Source: Bacteroidales bacterium UBA1794
GTDB taxonomy: Bacteria > Bacteroidota > Bacteroidia > Bacteroidales > Bacteroidaceae
Direction: 5' to 3'
Length of the DNA: 44,799 nucleotides
NCBI GenBank assembly: GCA_002315435.1
Contig: DCFW01000022.1
Location: forward strand, 1-44,799
Shown: piece by piece, positions 14,959 to 23,447 of the stretch
Position numbering within the stretch: position 1 is the stretch's first letter
Layout of the letters: each line of letters begins with the position of its first letter
The notes under the pieces: model-generated
Told to the model about the DNA's origin: nothing
Databases searched by the model: none
What the model saw: only the letters and a program-made list of their open reading frames with translations
Program-made: the position numbers and the translations under genes

Positions 14959-16260
14959 TTATTTATACATTTGGGTGATTTCACTGCCGGGATAGTAATG
15001 ATTCAATATATCGGAATAGGTATAGCCTTTGACTCCCATCACAGCAGCTCCTATCTGACAAAGTCCAACGCCATGTCCCCAACCGGCTCCGTGTAACACG
15101 AAACGAATCTCACCGTTGGCGTCCAACCCCTTGTCAACAACAAATGCGGAACTGTAAAGATGTGATTCGGACAAAGTATGGCGAATTTCAAGTTCTTTAC
15201 CGATAATGCGTGTACGCAACGAACCGATAATTTTCAGTTGCTTGATCCGACCGCTCGGTCCGCGCTCTATGGGTACAAGATCCTGAATCAGTCCATAATC
15301 AATGCCACTGCGGCGAGCAACTAATTGAGATAATTGAGTCTGTGAATAGCTGACTTCCCAACGATAGAAATGATGAGTTTCCTGATCATAATCATTGAGA
15401 ACTTGGGAGAGCACCTGCTTGTCGGTGGTGTTGCAAAATGCATCCGGAGATGAGAGTATCCATTTCTTTGCTTCGGCCTCATCGGTGAGATCGGGAAGAT
15501 TATCCACATCGTCGTTGTCACGCAGCGGACGAAGATAGGTGTAATTCTTATCCTCCCAACAAGTAGAGAATTGCTCCATCGCTCCTCCACAACATTTTGA
15601 AAAACGCGCATCACAAAGTTCACCTTCGCTCGTCAGCACTTGTCCGCGTGTCGAGCAAACAGCCTCTATGGCTTTTGGAGAAGAAATGCGTGTGATTCCT
15701 TGATAGCGTTGACAATGATCATCAGCACAAACATCAAAATGCAAGTGATCTTCGCGATCCTGCCAGCGAATGAGAGATTCATCCGTATCGACAAAACGGT
15801 CGCCACTATTTTCCTTTGTTTTACTTTGCATCTGATGGAACAACCAACTTCTGGAGATGACGGCATGTGCCTGCAATAAGGCCGGTGAAGCTGTAGCATT
15901 CATCTCTGAGGAGACCACACTCTCAAGGTATTTCTCAACCGGCACAACGTTGACGGCTGTAATCTGATTCCCTTCTACAATGAATTTCAGATTTCCCCGG
16001 AATTTTTGGTCTTCTACTCTTTGCCAATGAAATTGCTTGCCGATAACTACATTGAAAAGGGTGAAAGAAGCAGAGTCTCCGTCAACCGATTCAAAAACCA
16101 ACTCGTCATACAATTGTTGACGCCATCTGATTTTCCCTTCGGAATAGGTTGCACTACTTTTGCCTGTGCAAGCTTCCTCCTTATATATATAGTGCGGACT
16201 CAGATCAAAATCTATCTGTGTTGCCGACATGATGCCTACTTGTACAAACGGTTCGGTCAT
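14959..16260 (-). CDS. SpoIID/LytB-domain protein without signal peptide
   Basis: The protein has 433 residues. SpoIID/LytB features are VPVEKYLESVVSSEMNATAS, LQAHAVISRSWL, and the C-terminal HGAGWGHGVGLCQIGA followed by YSDILNHYYPG. SpoIID is a lytic transglycosylase in sporulating Firmicutes. Several cysteines (CDARFSKCCGG, STCWED) could coordinate metal, as in SpoIID structures. The start at 16260 overlaps the DUF4922 stop by four bases (ATGA). No earlier in-frame start could add a signal peptide, because a stop codon lies about six codons upstream. The protein therefore appears cytoplasmic, unusual for a peptidoglycan-active domain. Confidence 0.87.
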   Translation of the reverse strand: MTEPFVQVGIMSATQIDFDLSPHYIYKEEACTGKSSATYSEGKIRWRQQLYDELVFESVDGDSASFTLFNVVIGKQFHWQRVEDQKFRGNLKFIVEGNQITAVNVVPVEKYLESVVSSEMNATASPALLQAHAVISRSWLFHQMQSKTKENSGDRFVDTDESLIRWQDREDHLHFDVCADDHCQRYQGITRISSPKAIEAVCSTRGQVLTSEGELCDARFSKCCGGAMEQFSTCWEDKNYTYLRPLRDNDDVDNLPDLTDEAEAKKWILSSPDAFCNTTDKQVLSQVLNDYDQETHHFYRWEVSYSQTQLSQLVARRSGIDYGLIQDLVPIERGPSGRIKQLKIIGSLRTRIIGKELEIRHTLSESHLYSSAFVVDKGLDANGEIRFVLHGAGWGHGVGLCQIGAAVMGVKGYTYSDILNHYYPGSEITQMYK

Positions 16261-17213
16261 AGACAAGATTTTATTTGTTTAACCAATTGTTCGGTCATCT
16301 CTTCATCATAGCAGACCTCATTCAATATCTTTTGAATGTCATCGCCTGTCACTTTATCAAAATCGGCTCGCTGGGGAACGATAAAGACACCGCCCATATC
16401 CACCGAGGCAGGACTGATGAGAAGCCTTTTTGTAGCGTCTGTTTCAAAATAGCAGGAAGGACGGTGCAATTTGCGTGGGAATACGGCTACCAACCATTGG
16501 TCGTCTAAATACCATGCAAGAATATTCAACATCGGTTCAAAAGATTCCTCCTTCACTCGACTCATCCCTTCAACCAAAGTAGAAAACAAAAATGCAGCAT
16601 CGTCAATGGATGATGACTGAATCAGGAAAAACGGATGCGTATAACTTTGCGCCAAACGAATCACAGATTCATGATAATTGCCCAAATCTTCAAAATCAAA
16701 ATCGTTAATATCACGCTCAATAGGAAGGAAACCACGGCTTCCGGCCTGAAAATGGGCATGATCGGGAGCTGATGCCCCACACCTGGGACCATTATAAAAA
16801 ATGACATATTGATCCATGGTACGAGCCAAATTCAACATATCTCCAAAGCGTCCCATAATGGTTTGCGGTGTATGCTCAACCGTAGGAATGGTGAAATGCT
16901 TCGGAAAGATGGGATAAGGATTAACCAGTATTTGATAATCTTCACCAAAAGGAATGGCCTCTTGCTCCGTAGGCCTATTTTGATGGCAAAGGAAGCAAGG
17001 ACGCTGGGATACAGACTCTTTATCAACCTTCGCAGCTGATGATACAATACGGGCCGGATTGAATTGAACTTTCACAACATAACGTTCCGAAAGCTGAAAT
17101 TCTTTCACTTCCACTCGTGACAGAGCTGCATAATTAGCTGCAAGCAATCGCCAATTTTGCAGCTGATGACTAAATAAATCCTCAACAGAGGAGAAGGTAA
17201 TATCGCTCATCAT
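16257..17213 (-). CDS. DUF4922 protein, HIT-like nucleotide phosphorylase/transferase fold
   Basis: The protein has 318 residues. RPCFLCHQNRP (C73-x2-C76) resembles the zinc site of GalT-type proteins. NPYPIFPKHFTIP resembles the Ap4A phosphorylase/GDP-galactose phosphorylase core. GASAPDHAHFQAG (H152-x-H154) occupies the place of the HIT catalytic motif. This supports a HIT-superfamily enzyme acting on a nucleotide-sugar or dinucleotide; the DUF4922 substrate is not established. It overlaps the NamZ-type gene at its start and the SpoIID gene at its end, so it is tightly coupled within the salvage operon. A sugar-1-phosphate/nucleotide activation step would fit, as an inference. Confidence 0.85.
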   Translation of the reverse strand: MMSDITFSSVEDLFSHQLQNWRLLAANYAALSRVEVKEFQLSERYVVKVQFNPARIVSSAAKVDKESVSQRPCFLCHQNRPTEQEAIPFGEDYQILVNPYPIFPKHFTIPTVEHTPQTIMGRFGDMLNLARTMDQYVIFYNGPRCGASAPDHAHFQAGSRGFLPIERDINDFDFEDLGNYHESVIRLAQSYTHPFFLIQSSSIDDAAFLFSTLVEGMSRVKEESFEPMLNILAWYLDDQWLVAVFPRKLHRPSCYFETDATKRLLISPASVDMGGVFIVPQRADFDKVTGDDIQKILNEVCYDEEMTEQLVKQIKSCL

Positions 17214-18349
17214 TCTTTATATAATAAATACTCTTTACGCAACTTCTTAAACCGCTCGACGTCCGGTTCCCATTTCTGCTGAATCTGATCGGCTGCTTTT
17301 CCGTCCATTACCATTTTACGCACATACCCCACACCTATCAATTTTTCGAAAAAAGGTGTAAAGAATTTATCCCCTTGATGGAGCTTATGGTAAGCCTCCA
17401 CCAAATAGTTGAGACTGAAACCAGTCTCTTTCGCTTCCTTGTCGGTAAGTTTGCTCAGATCCGTCCAATAGTTTTGAGCTTTCACTCCATAAGATTGGAA
17501 GGGTGTGGATGTGCCTCTGCCGACACTCACCTGTGTGCCCTCAAACAAACAAAGCGATGGATAAAGATAAACAGACCGCATGTTGGGCAGATTAGGCGAT
17601 GGAGAAACCGGTAATATATATAAGGTGTGATGCGTGTAATGCAAACAAGTGACAACACGCAACTCACAATATCTACCATCAGCAAGCCAATGCTCACCAT
17701 TGACCATCAAAGCCAGCTCACCCATAGTCATTCCATACACTACGGGAATGGGCAACCACCCTACTTCCGACTTGTATTTCATGTCAAGTACGGGACCGTC
17801 CACGTAATGTCCATTCGGATTAGGGCGATCAAGTACTATCATCTTTTTATGATAGTCGGCACAAACGTCCATCATTCTAACCATACTTATATAATAGGTG
17901 TAGAAGCGAACTCCTACATCTTGCATATCTGAAAGCAATACGTCAAAACGATTCATCTCTTTGTCGCCCGGAGGCGTAAAACCGCCCTTGTATAAGGAGT
18001 AAACTGGAACACCCGTTTCAGCATCCACACTGTTCCCTACAGAAACTCCCGGAGCGGCCTTACCGCTGAGCCCGTGCTCGGGTGTAAGAATCAACGTGAC
18101 ATTCACGCCTTTGCTCTTGAGATAAGCAGCTGTGGATCTATTGCCCACACGTCCTGTCTGATTGGTGAGCAAAGCCACCCTTTTTCCTGCCACCAAGGGC
18201 AGATATTGATCAATACGTGCAGCACCCACCACAACGGATGTCTTAGGAGCTGATTTAGGAATAGCCTGTGAAGTGGAAGCTTGAGAATTGCGCTCCTTAC
18301 ATGATAATAAACAAAAACAGAACAACAATATGTAAGAAATGCGTCTCAT
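17210..18349 (-). CDS. namZ: NamZ-type (DUF1343, GH171) lipoprotein, probable exo-N-acetylmuramidase
   Basis: The 379-residue protein has a type II signal peptide with lipobox LLSC (Cys17), so it is a lipoprotein. The DUF1343 core shows LLTNQTGR, TPEHGLSG (residues 89-96), a GVRFYTYYIS stretch, and DRPNPNG. DUF1343 proteins such as Bacillus subtilis NamZ are exo-beta-N-acetylmuramidases (GH171), removing MurNAc from the non-reducing end of glycans. It overlaps purN by four bases and the DUF4922 gene by four bases. Placed with an AmpG-like permease, it probably releases MurNAc or muropeptides for uptake. The gene symbol follows family membership; activity in this protein is untested. Confidence 0.85.
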   Translation of the reverse strand: MRRISYILLFCFCLLSCKERNSQASTSQAIPKSAPKTSVVVGAARIDQYLPLVAGKRVALLTNQTGRVGNRSTAAYLKSKGVNVTLILTPEHGLSGKAAPGVSVGNSVDAETGVPVYSLYKGGFTPPGDKEMNRFDVLLSDMQDVGVRFYTYYISMVRMMDVCADYHKKMIVLDRPNPNGHYVDGPVLDMKYKSEVGWLPIPVVYGMTMGELALMVNGEHWLADGRYCELRVVTCLHYTHHTLYILPVSPSPNLPNMRSVYLYPSLCLFEGTQVSVGRGTSTPFQSYGVKAQNYWTDLSKLTDKEAKETGFSLNYLVEAYHKLHQGDKFFTPFFEKLIGVGYVRKMVMDGKAADQIQQKWEPDVERFKKLRKEYLLYKE

Positions 18350-18918
18350 AAATGCATCACCACTTTTTCAATAACTTCAGGATAATAGCGATATTCCAAG
18401 ACATGTACCTTAGACGCGATGTCCTCGGCACTATCGGTCGGTGACAATGGACACTTGACCTGAAGAATGATTTCACCACTATCATATTTTTCATTCACAT
18501 AATGAATGGTAATTCCCGATTCACTATCACCGGCAGTCTTCACAGCCTCATGCACGTGCATGCCAAACATGCCTTTTCCCCCGAATTTAGGAAGGAGTGC
18601 AGGATGAATATTCACAATCCTTTTTGCAAAAGCTGTTAAAATAGAAGAAGGCATCATCATCATGAACCCGGAAAGGACAATAAAGTCAATTTCCATACTT
18701 TGCAACAAACCAAGCACCTTATCCGTCTCATATAAATCAGCACGCGAAAAACTCTTTGCAGGTATGCCGAGTGTGGATGCACGAGCTAACACTCCAGCCT
18801 TAAGCCTGTTACATAGAACTATTTTGATATCCACATTGGGATTATTATCAAAATATCGAATAATATTCTCGGCATTTGTCCCTTCACCCGATGCAAAAAT
18901 CGCTATTTTCTTACCCAT
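18346..18918 (-). CDS. purN: Phosphoribosylglycinamide formyltransferase (GART)
   Basis: The protein is 190 residues from the ATG at 18918 (MGKKIAIFASGEGTNAEN). The longer upstream frame runs through the promoter and is not used. The GART fold is clear: FASGEGTNAEN phosphate loop, IVLSGFMMMMPSSIL, RIVNIHPALLPKFGG with the HPALLP active-site loop, and the later DSGITIHYVNEKYDSG. It transfers a formyl group from 10-formyl-THF to GAR in purine synthesis. It is the first gene of the six-gene minus-strand operon, so the salvage genes may share a housekeeping promoter. Confidence 0.95.
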   Translation of the reverse strand: MGKKIAIFASGEGTNAENIIRYFDNNPNVDIKIVLCNRLKAGVLARASTLGIPAKSFSRADLYETDKVLGLLQSMEIDFIVLSGFMMMMPSSILTAFAKRIVNIHPALLPKFGGKGMFGMHVHEAVKTAGDSESGITIHYVNEKYDSGEIILQVKCPLSPTDSAEDIASKVHVLEYRYYPEVIEKVVMHL

Positions 18919-18939
18919 AATCTTATTAATCAATGCACA

Positions 18940-18947
18940 CAAAAGTA
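18940..18947 (-). promoter_or_regulatory. -7 promoter box for the purN-led operon
   Basis: The minus strand reads TACTTTTG, a TAnnTTTG match, 22 bases before the purN start. The intergenic gap is shared with the divergent acpP gene. Confidence 0.5.
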
Positions 18948-19068
18948 AAAAATGTGCAACAGATTGAATTTTGTTCGTTAAATATTTGCTGAAGAAAATT
19001 AATATTATTTCCTTTGCATCTGCAAATTTAAACAAATAATTCGATTAATAATTAAAAACTTAAAAGTT

Positions 19069-19305
19069 ATGTCTGATATAGCAGAAAAAGTAAAAGCAAT
19101 TATCGTAGATAAATTAGGTGTTGAAGAATCAGAAGTTACTGAAACTGCAAGTTTCACTAACGATCTGGGCGCAGACTCATTGGATACAGTAGAATTGATT
19201 ATGGAATTTGAAAAAGAATTCGGTATTCAAATCCCTGATGATCAAGCTGAAAAGATCACAACTGTAGGTGATGCAGTCGCATATATCGAGAAATCTGCGA
19301 AATAA
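19069..19305 (+). CDS. acpP: Acyl carrier protein
   Basis: A 78-residue acidic protein with the phosphopantetheine attachment motif GADSLD; the attachment serine is S37. Length and sequence are canonical. It carries growing acyl chains in fatty-acid synthesis. It is followed after 15 bases by fabF, the standard arrangement, and transcription is divergent from purN. Confidence 0.97.
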   Translation: MSDIAEKVKAIIVDKLGVEESEVTETASFTNDLGADSLDTVELIMEFEKEFGIQIPDDQAEKITTVGDAVAYIEKSAK

Positions 19306-19320
19306 TATTTATTTCATCAT

Positions 19321-20583
19321 ATGGAATTAAAAAGAGTTGTAGTAACAGGTCTTGGTGCCCTTACTCCAATCGGCAACAACGTCTCAGAATACTGGGATGC
19401 GCTGATTCATGGAGTGAGCGGAGCAGGACCTATTACTCATTTTGATGCATCAAAGTTCAAAACTCGCTTCGCTTGCGAAGTAAAGAATTTCACTCCTACC
19501 GACTTTATCGATCGTAAGGATGCCCGCAAAATGGATCCTTATACACAATTTGCAGTTGTGGTAGCTCAAGAAGCTGTGGTAGATTCCGGTATGGATCTTG
19601 AAAAAGAGGATAAGAACAAAATTGGTGTGATTTTCGGAGCAGGCATCGGTGGTATCCAAACTTTTGAAGAGGAAGTCAGTAACTATGCTCTTCACAAAGA
19701 GGATGGACCGCGTTTTAATCCGTTCTTCATACCGAAGATGATCTCGGACATCGCAGCAGGACAGATATCAATCATGTACGGATTTCGTGGTCCGAACTTT
19801 GGAACTGTTTCTGCATGTGCTACTTCGTCAACTGCTATAGCAGAGGCTTTCAACTATATCCGTTTGGGTAAAGCAAATGCCATTGTATCAGGAGGTGCTG
19901 AAGCCGCTATTGCTGCCGCAGGTGTTGGTGGATTCAATGCGTTGCATGCTTTATCAACACGCAACGAATCTCCCGAAACAGCATCACGTCCATTCAGTAA
20001 GAGTCGTGACGGCTTTGTGATGGGTGAAGGTGCCGGATGTTTGATTCTTGAAGAATATGAACATGCCAAAGCACGTGGAGCAAAAATCTATGCAGAAGTT
20101 GCCGGAATAGGCGCATCTGCTGATGCCTACCACTTGACCGCATCACATCCTGAAGGATTGGGAGCTATATTGGTTATGCAAAACGCTTTGGAAGATGCAG
20201 AGATGAAACCAGAAGAAATTGATTATATCAATGTTCACGGCACATCAACCGGTGTGGGTGACCTATCGGAAGTGAAAGCTATAAAAGCTGTATTTGGCGA
20301 TGCTGTAACTAAATTGAATATTAGTTCAACAAAATCAATGACCGGTCATCTTTTGGGTGCTGCCGGTGCAATAGAAGCAATTGCAGGTATTCTTGCTATA
20401 AAGAACGGGATTATACCTCCTACCATCAACCACGAGGAAGATGATGAGGACGAAGAAATCGACTACAATCTTAATTTCACATTTAACAAGGCGCAAAAGC
20501 GTGAAGTAAGGACTGCTTTATCAAATACGTTTGGTTTTGGTGGTCACAATGCTTGCGTGATCTTTAAGAAGTGCGAACAATAA
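19321..20583 (+). CDS. fabF: Beta-ketoacyl-ACP synthase II
   Basis: A full-length 420-residue KAS II. The active-site cysteine is C166 in VSACATSS. The two histidines are in VHGTSTGVGD and KSMTGHLLGAAGA. The C-terminal NTFGFGGHNACVIF is intact. It elongates acyl-ACP by condensation with malonyl-ACP. It lies in the operon acpP-fabF-rnc. Confidence 0.97.
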   Translation: MELKRVVVTGLGALTPIGNNVSEYWDALIHGVSGAGPITHFDASKFKTRFACEVKNFTPTDFIDRKDARKMDPYTQFAVVVAQEAVVDSGMDLEKEDKNKIGVIFGAGIGGIQTFEEEVSNYALHKEDGPRFNPFFIPKMISDIAAGQISIMYGFRGPNFGTVSACATSSTAIAEAFNYIRLGKANAIVSGGAEAAIAAAGVGGFNALHALSTRNESPETASRPFSKSRDGFVMGEGAGCLILEEYEHAKARGAKIYAEVAGIGASADAYHLTASHPEGLGAILVMQNALEDAEMKPEEIDYINVHGTSTGVGDLSEVKAIKAVFGDAVTKLNISSTKSMTGHLLGAAGAIEAIAGILAIKNGIIPPTINHEEDDEDEEIDYNLNFTFNKAQKREVRTALSNTFGFGGHNACVIFKKCEQ

Positions 20584-20595
20584 TTCTTATTGCAA

Positions 20596-21465
20596 GTGAT
20601 TTCCCGAACACTAAATAAATTAAGACTCCTTTTCCTAAAGGATAAGGAGTCTTATTCTGTTTTTTACAAGATACTGGGATTCCTGCCCAAGGATATCCGG
20701 CTTTATAAACAGGCCTTAATACACAAGTCCTTCTCAATAAAAGACAATGACGGGAAAATAATCAACAATGAACGACTGGAATTTCTGGGAGATGCCATTC
20801 TGGATGCCATTGTTGCAGACATTGTTTTCAAAAAATTCAACAGCAAAAGGGAAGGATTTCTCACCAGCACGAGATCAAAAATAGTGCAACGCGAAACTTT
20901 AAACAAAGTGGGCGACAAAATAGGGCTGGACAAAATCATTAAATATTCTCACCAAAGCTTATCGCCGTCTCACAACAATAATCTAAGCGGTAATGCCTTC
21001 GAGGCCATGATAGGTGCCATATATCTCGACAGAGGATATAATGTGTGCAAATCTTTCATGGAGGATAAGATTTTAAAAGAGATCATCGATATAAACCTTG
21101 TGGCAAAGAAAGAGGTGAACTTCAAATCACGGATGATTGAATGGACTCAGAAGAAACGTCTTGATTTTGAGTATAAACTGGTTGATTGCCCAAATGATGG
21201 AGACGGTAATATGATGTTTAACACGGAATTACTGATCGAAGGAATGAGTTTGGGACAAGGAATGGGCTATTCAAAAAAAGAATCGCAACAAAACGCATCG
21301 AAACAAGCGTTGAAAAAGATTCTCAATGACAAGGAATTGCAAGAACAACTGGTCTGTTTGCATGCCGAAAGAATTTTACCGGTACAAGAAAGTACCGATG
21401 ATGATGAAATAAACGAAGAAATGGATAGTTCAGAGGTTAAGGAAACAGTTACCGACAGCGAATAA
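20596..21465 (+). CDS. rnc: Ribonuclease III
   Basis: The protein has about 289 residues. The RNase III signature NNERLEFLGDAILDAI is followed by the second acidic site (GNAFEAMIGAIYLDRG). A dsRNA-binding domain (KSRMIEWTQKKRLDFEY ... KKESQQNASKQALKKIL) follows. The C-terminus is an acidic extension rich in Asp and Glu. The start is either TTG at 20590 or GTG at 20596; I prefer GTG because it leaves the short leader before RLLF that I recall for Bacteroides homologues. It is coupled to fabF (13-base gap) and ends at a strong terminator. Confidence 0.93.
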   Translation: MISRTLNKLRLLFLKDKESYSVFYKILGFLPKDIRLYKQALIHKSFSIKDNDGKIINNERLEFLGDAILDAIVADIVFKKFNSKREGFLTSTRSKIVQRETLNKVGDKIGLDKIIKYSHQSLSPSHNNNLSGNAFEAMIGAIYLDRGYNVCKSFMEDKILKEIIDINLVAKKEVNFKSRMIEWTQKKRLDFEYKLVDCPNDGDGNMMFNTELLIEGMSLGQGMGYSKKESQQNASKQALKKILNDKELQEQLVCLHAERILPVQESTDDDEINEEMDSSEVKETVTDSE

Positions 21466-21485
21466 ATCCACATAGAATAACGAGA

Positions 21486-21525
21486 ATCCCCTGCTATGCT
21501 CATTTGAGATTGCAGGGGATTTTTG
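21486..21525 (+). terminator. Rho-independent terminator of acpP-fabF-rnc
   Basis: Arms ATCCCCTGC (21486-21494) and GCAGGGGAT (21512-21520) are perfect complements over nine pairs. They are followed by TTTTG. Confidence 0.85.
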
Positions 21526-21550
21526 TTTACTCGCTTTTGCATACATATCA

Positions 21551-21580
21551 TAAAAAAAGGGCGTGCCTTTCGGTACGCCC
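21551..21580 (-). terminator. Rho-independent terminator of pckA
   Basis: GGGCGTGCC (21559-21567) pairs with GGTACGCCC (21572-21580) through a four-base loop with one G-T pair. On the minus strand it is followed by seven T's. It lies 24 bases past the pckA stop. Confidence 0.85.
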
Positions 21581-21603
21581 TATATCTGTATAATGTAATC
21601 GGA

Positions 21604-23208
21604 TTACAATTTTGGACCTGCAGCAACAAGAGCTTTACCGGCTTCGTTACCTTCGTATTTAGCGAAGTTCTTGATGAAGCGAGCAGCCAAGTCTTTTGCT
21701 TTCTCTTCCCATTTGCAAGCACAGTCGTATGTGTCGCGAGGATCAAGGATAGCAGGGTCAACACCATGTAAAGATGTAGGAACCTTGAAGTCGAAGAAAG
21801 GAATAACCTTTGTTTCAGCTGTATCAATTGAACCGTCAAGGATAGCATCAATAATACCACGAGTATCGCGGATAGAGATACGTTTGCCTGTTCCGTTCCA
21901 ACCTGTATTAACCAAATATGCTTTAGCGCCTGATTTCTCCATATGTTTTACCAATTCTGCAGCATATTTTGTAGGATGCAATTCCAAGAATGCTTGACCG
22001 AAACATGCAGAGAATGTAGGAGTAGGAGCTGTGATACCACGCTCTGTACCAGCTAATTTAGCTGTAAATCCAGATAAGAAGTAGTACTGAGTCTGCTCTT
22101 TGTTCAAGATAGATACTGGAGGCAATACACCGAATGCATCAGCTGACAAGAAAATAACTTGTTTAGCAGCAGAAGCATGAGAGATAGGTTTAACGATATT
22201 TGTGATGTGATTGATAGGATAAGATACACGAGTATTCTCTGTAACTGACTTATCTGCGAAATCAATCTTGCCGTTTTCAGCAACAGTAACGTTCTCAAGA
22301 AGAGCATTACGTTTGATAGCGCCATAGATATCAGGCTCTGAATCTTTGTCAAGGTTGATAACCTTAGCATAACAACCACCTTCGAAGTTGAAGACACCGT
22401 TGTCATCCCATCCGTGTTCGTCATCACCGATCAACAAACGTTTAGGATCGGTAGACAATGTAGTTTTACCTGTACCTGACAAACCGAAGAAAATTGCTGT
22501 GTTACCGCCTTTTAAATCTGTATTTGCAGAGCAATGCATTGCAGCAATACCTTTCAAAGGTAAGAAGTAGTTCATCATTGAGAACATACCTTTCTTCATT
22601 TCACCACCGTACCATGTGTTGATGATAACTTGCTCTTTTGAAGTCAAGTTGAACACTACAGCTGTTTCTGAATTCAAACCTAATTCTTTGTAGTTTGTCA
22701 ATTTAGCTTTAGAAGCGTTGTAAACTACGAAATCAGGTTCTTGATCCAATTCTTTTTGAGAAGTTGGTTTGATGAACATGTTTGTTACAAAGTGAGCTTG
22801 CCAAGCAACCTCTACGATGAAACGAACTTTCATACGTGTATCTTCGTTGGCACCGCAGAATGCATCTACTACGAAAAGCTTTTTGTTAGAAAGTTCTTTC
22901 TTAGCTATTTCTTTAACAGTAGCCCATGCTTCTTGTGAAGCTTTCTTGTTATCGTTTGGATACTCAGGAGTAGTCCACCAAACGGTATTTTTAGAAGTAG
23001 CGTCTTCAACGATAAACTTGTCCTTAGGAGAACGACCGGTATAAACACCTGTCATAACGTTTACAGCACCTAGCTCTGTATCTTGTCCCTTTTCATAACC
23101 TTCAAGACTTGCTTTTGTCTCTTCAGCGAACAATGTTTCATAAGAAGGGTTATACAGAACCTCTGTAGCTCCTGTAATACCGTACTTGCTTAAATCTACT
23201 TTTGCCAT
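21604..23208 (-). CDS. pckA: Phosphoenolpyruvate carboxykinase (ATP)
   Basis: A 534-residue, full-length ATP-type PEPCK. It has the kinase-1a loop FFGLSGTGKTTLS, an upstream metal/substrate region in FLPLKGIAAMHCSAN, GDDEHGWDD with catalytic acidic residues, and ENTRVSYP. It interconverts oxaloacetate and PEP. In Bacteroides it is a central CO2-fixing step of mixed-acid and succinate fermentation. It is a monocistronic minus-strand gene with its own promoter and terminator, convergent with rnc. Confidence 0.97.
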   Translation of the reverse strand: MAKVDLSKYGITGATEVLYNPSYETLFAEETKASLEGYEKGQDTELGAVNVMTGVYTGRSPKDKFIVEDATSKNTVWWTTPEYPNDNKKASQEAWATVKEIAKKELSNKKLFVVDAFCGANEDTRMKVRFIVEVAWQAHFVTNMFIKPTSQKELDQEPDFVVYNASKAKLTNYKELGLNSETAVVFNLTSKEQVIINTWYGGEMKKGMFSMMNYFLPLKGIAAMHCSANTDLKGGNTAIFFGLSGTGKTTLSTDPKRLLIGDDEHGWDDNGVFNFEGGCYAKVINLDKDSEPDIYGAIKRNALLENVTVAENGKIDFADKSVTENTRVSYPINHITNIVKPISHASAAKQVIFLSADAFGVLPPVSILNKEQTQYYFLSGFTAKLAGTERGITAPTPTFSACFGQAFLELHPTKYAAELVKHMEKSGAKAYLVNTGWNGTGKRISIRDTRGIIDAILDGSIDTAETKVIPFFDFKVPTSLHGVDPAILDPRDTYDCACKWEEKAKDLAARFIKNFAKYEGNEAGKALVAAGPKL

Positions 23209-23263
23209 TTTCTTTGATTTTAATTAATTGGTATTATTAATTGATATTTTTGTTTCATCTGCG

Positions 23264-23301
23264 ACTCCGAAGCGGAGTTTTATTTTCCGGGTACAAAAAT
23301 A
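23264..23301 (-). promoter_or_regulatory. Promoter and leader hairpin of pckA
   Basis: On the minus strand TATTTTTG (23294-23301) matches the -7 box, with TTTC about 20 bases upstream. Shortly downstream, ACTCCG/CGGAGT arms (23264-23278) form a six-base-pair hairpin in the leader, about 55 bases before the start codon. It may stabilise or regulate the abundant transcript. Confidence 0.5.
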
Positions 23302-23447
23302 ATACATTTATTCCGAATAAGGAAAGTTATTAGAGAAATATTTCTTTAATACGAACATATTTAAATTTACCTAACAATTAAGTATACAAAATGTAACGTG
23401 TTTGGAATATTTTTTGTATTTTCGTGCCGGAAACAGAATGAATTGAA

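Noticed and set aside
17613..17900. Further copies of the TATATAAGGTGT word of the direct repeats
   Set aside because: Both occurrences fall inside the NamZ-type gene and encode conserved residues (for example FYTYYIS), so the match is coincidental.
18919..19035. N-terminal extension of purN
   Set aside because: The frame is open but covers the promoter and encodes no GART sequence; MGKKIAIFASG is the conserved start.
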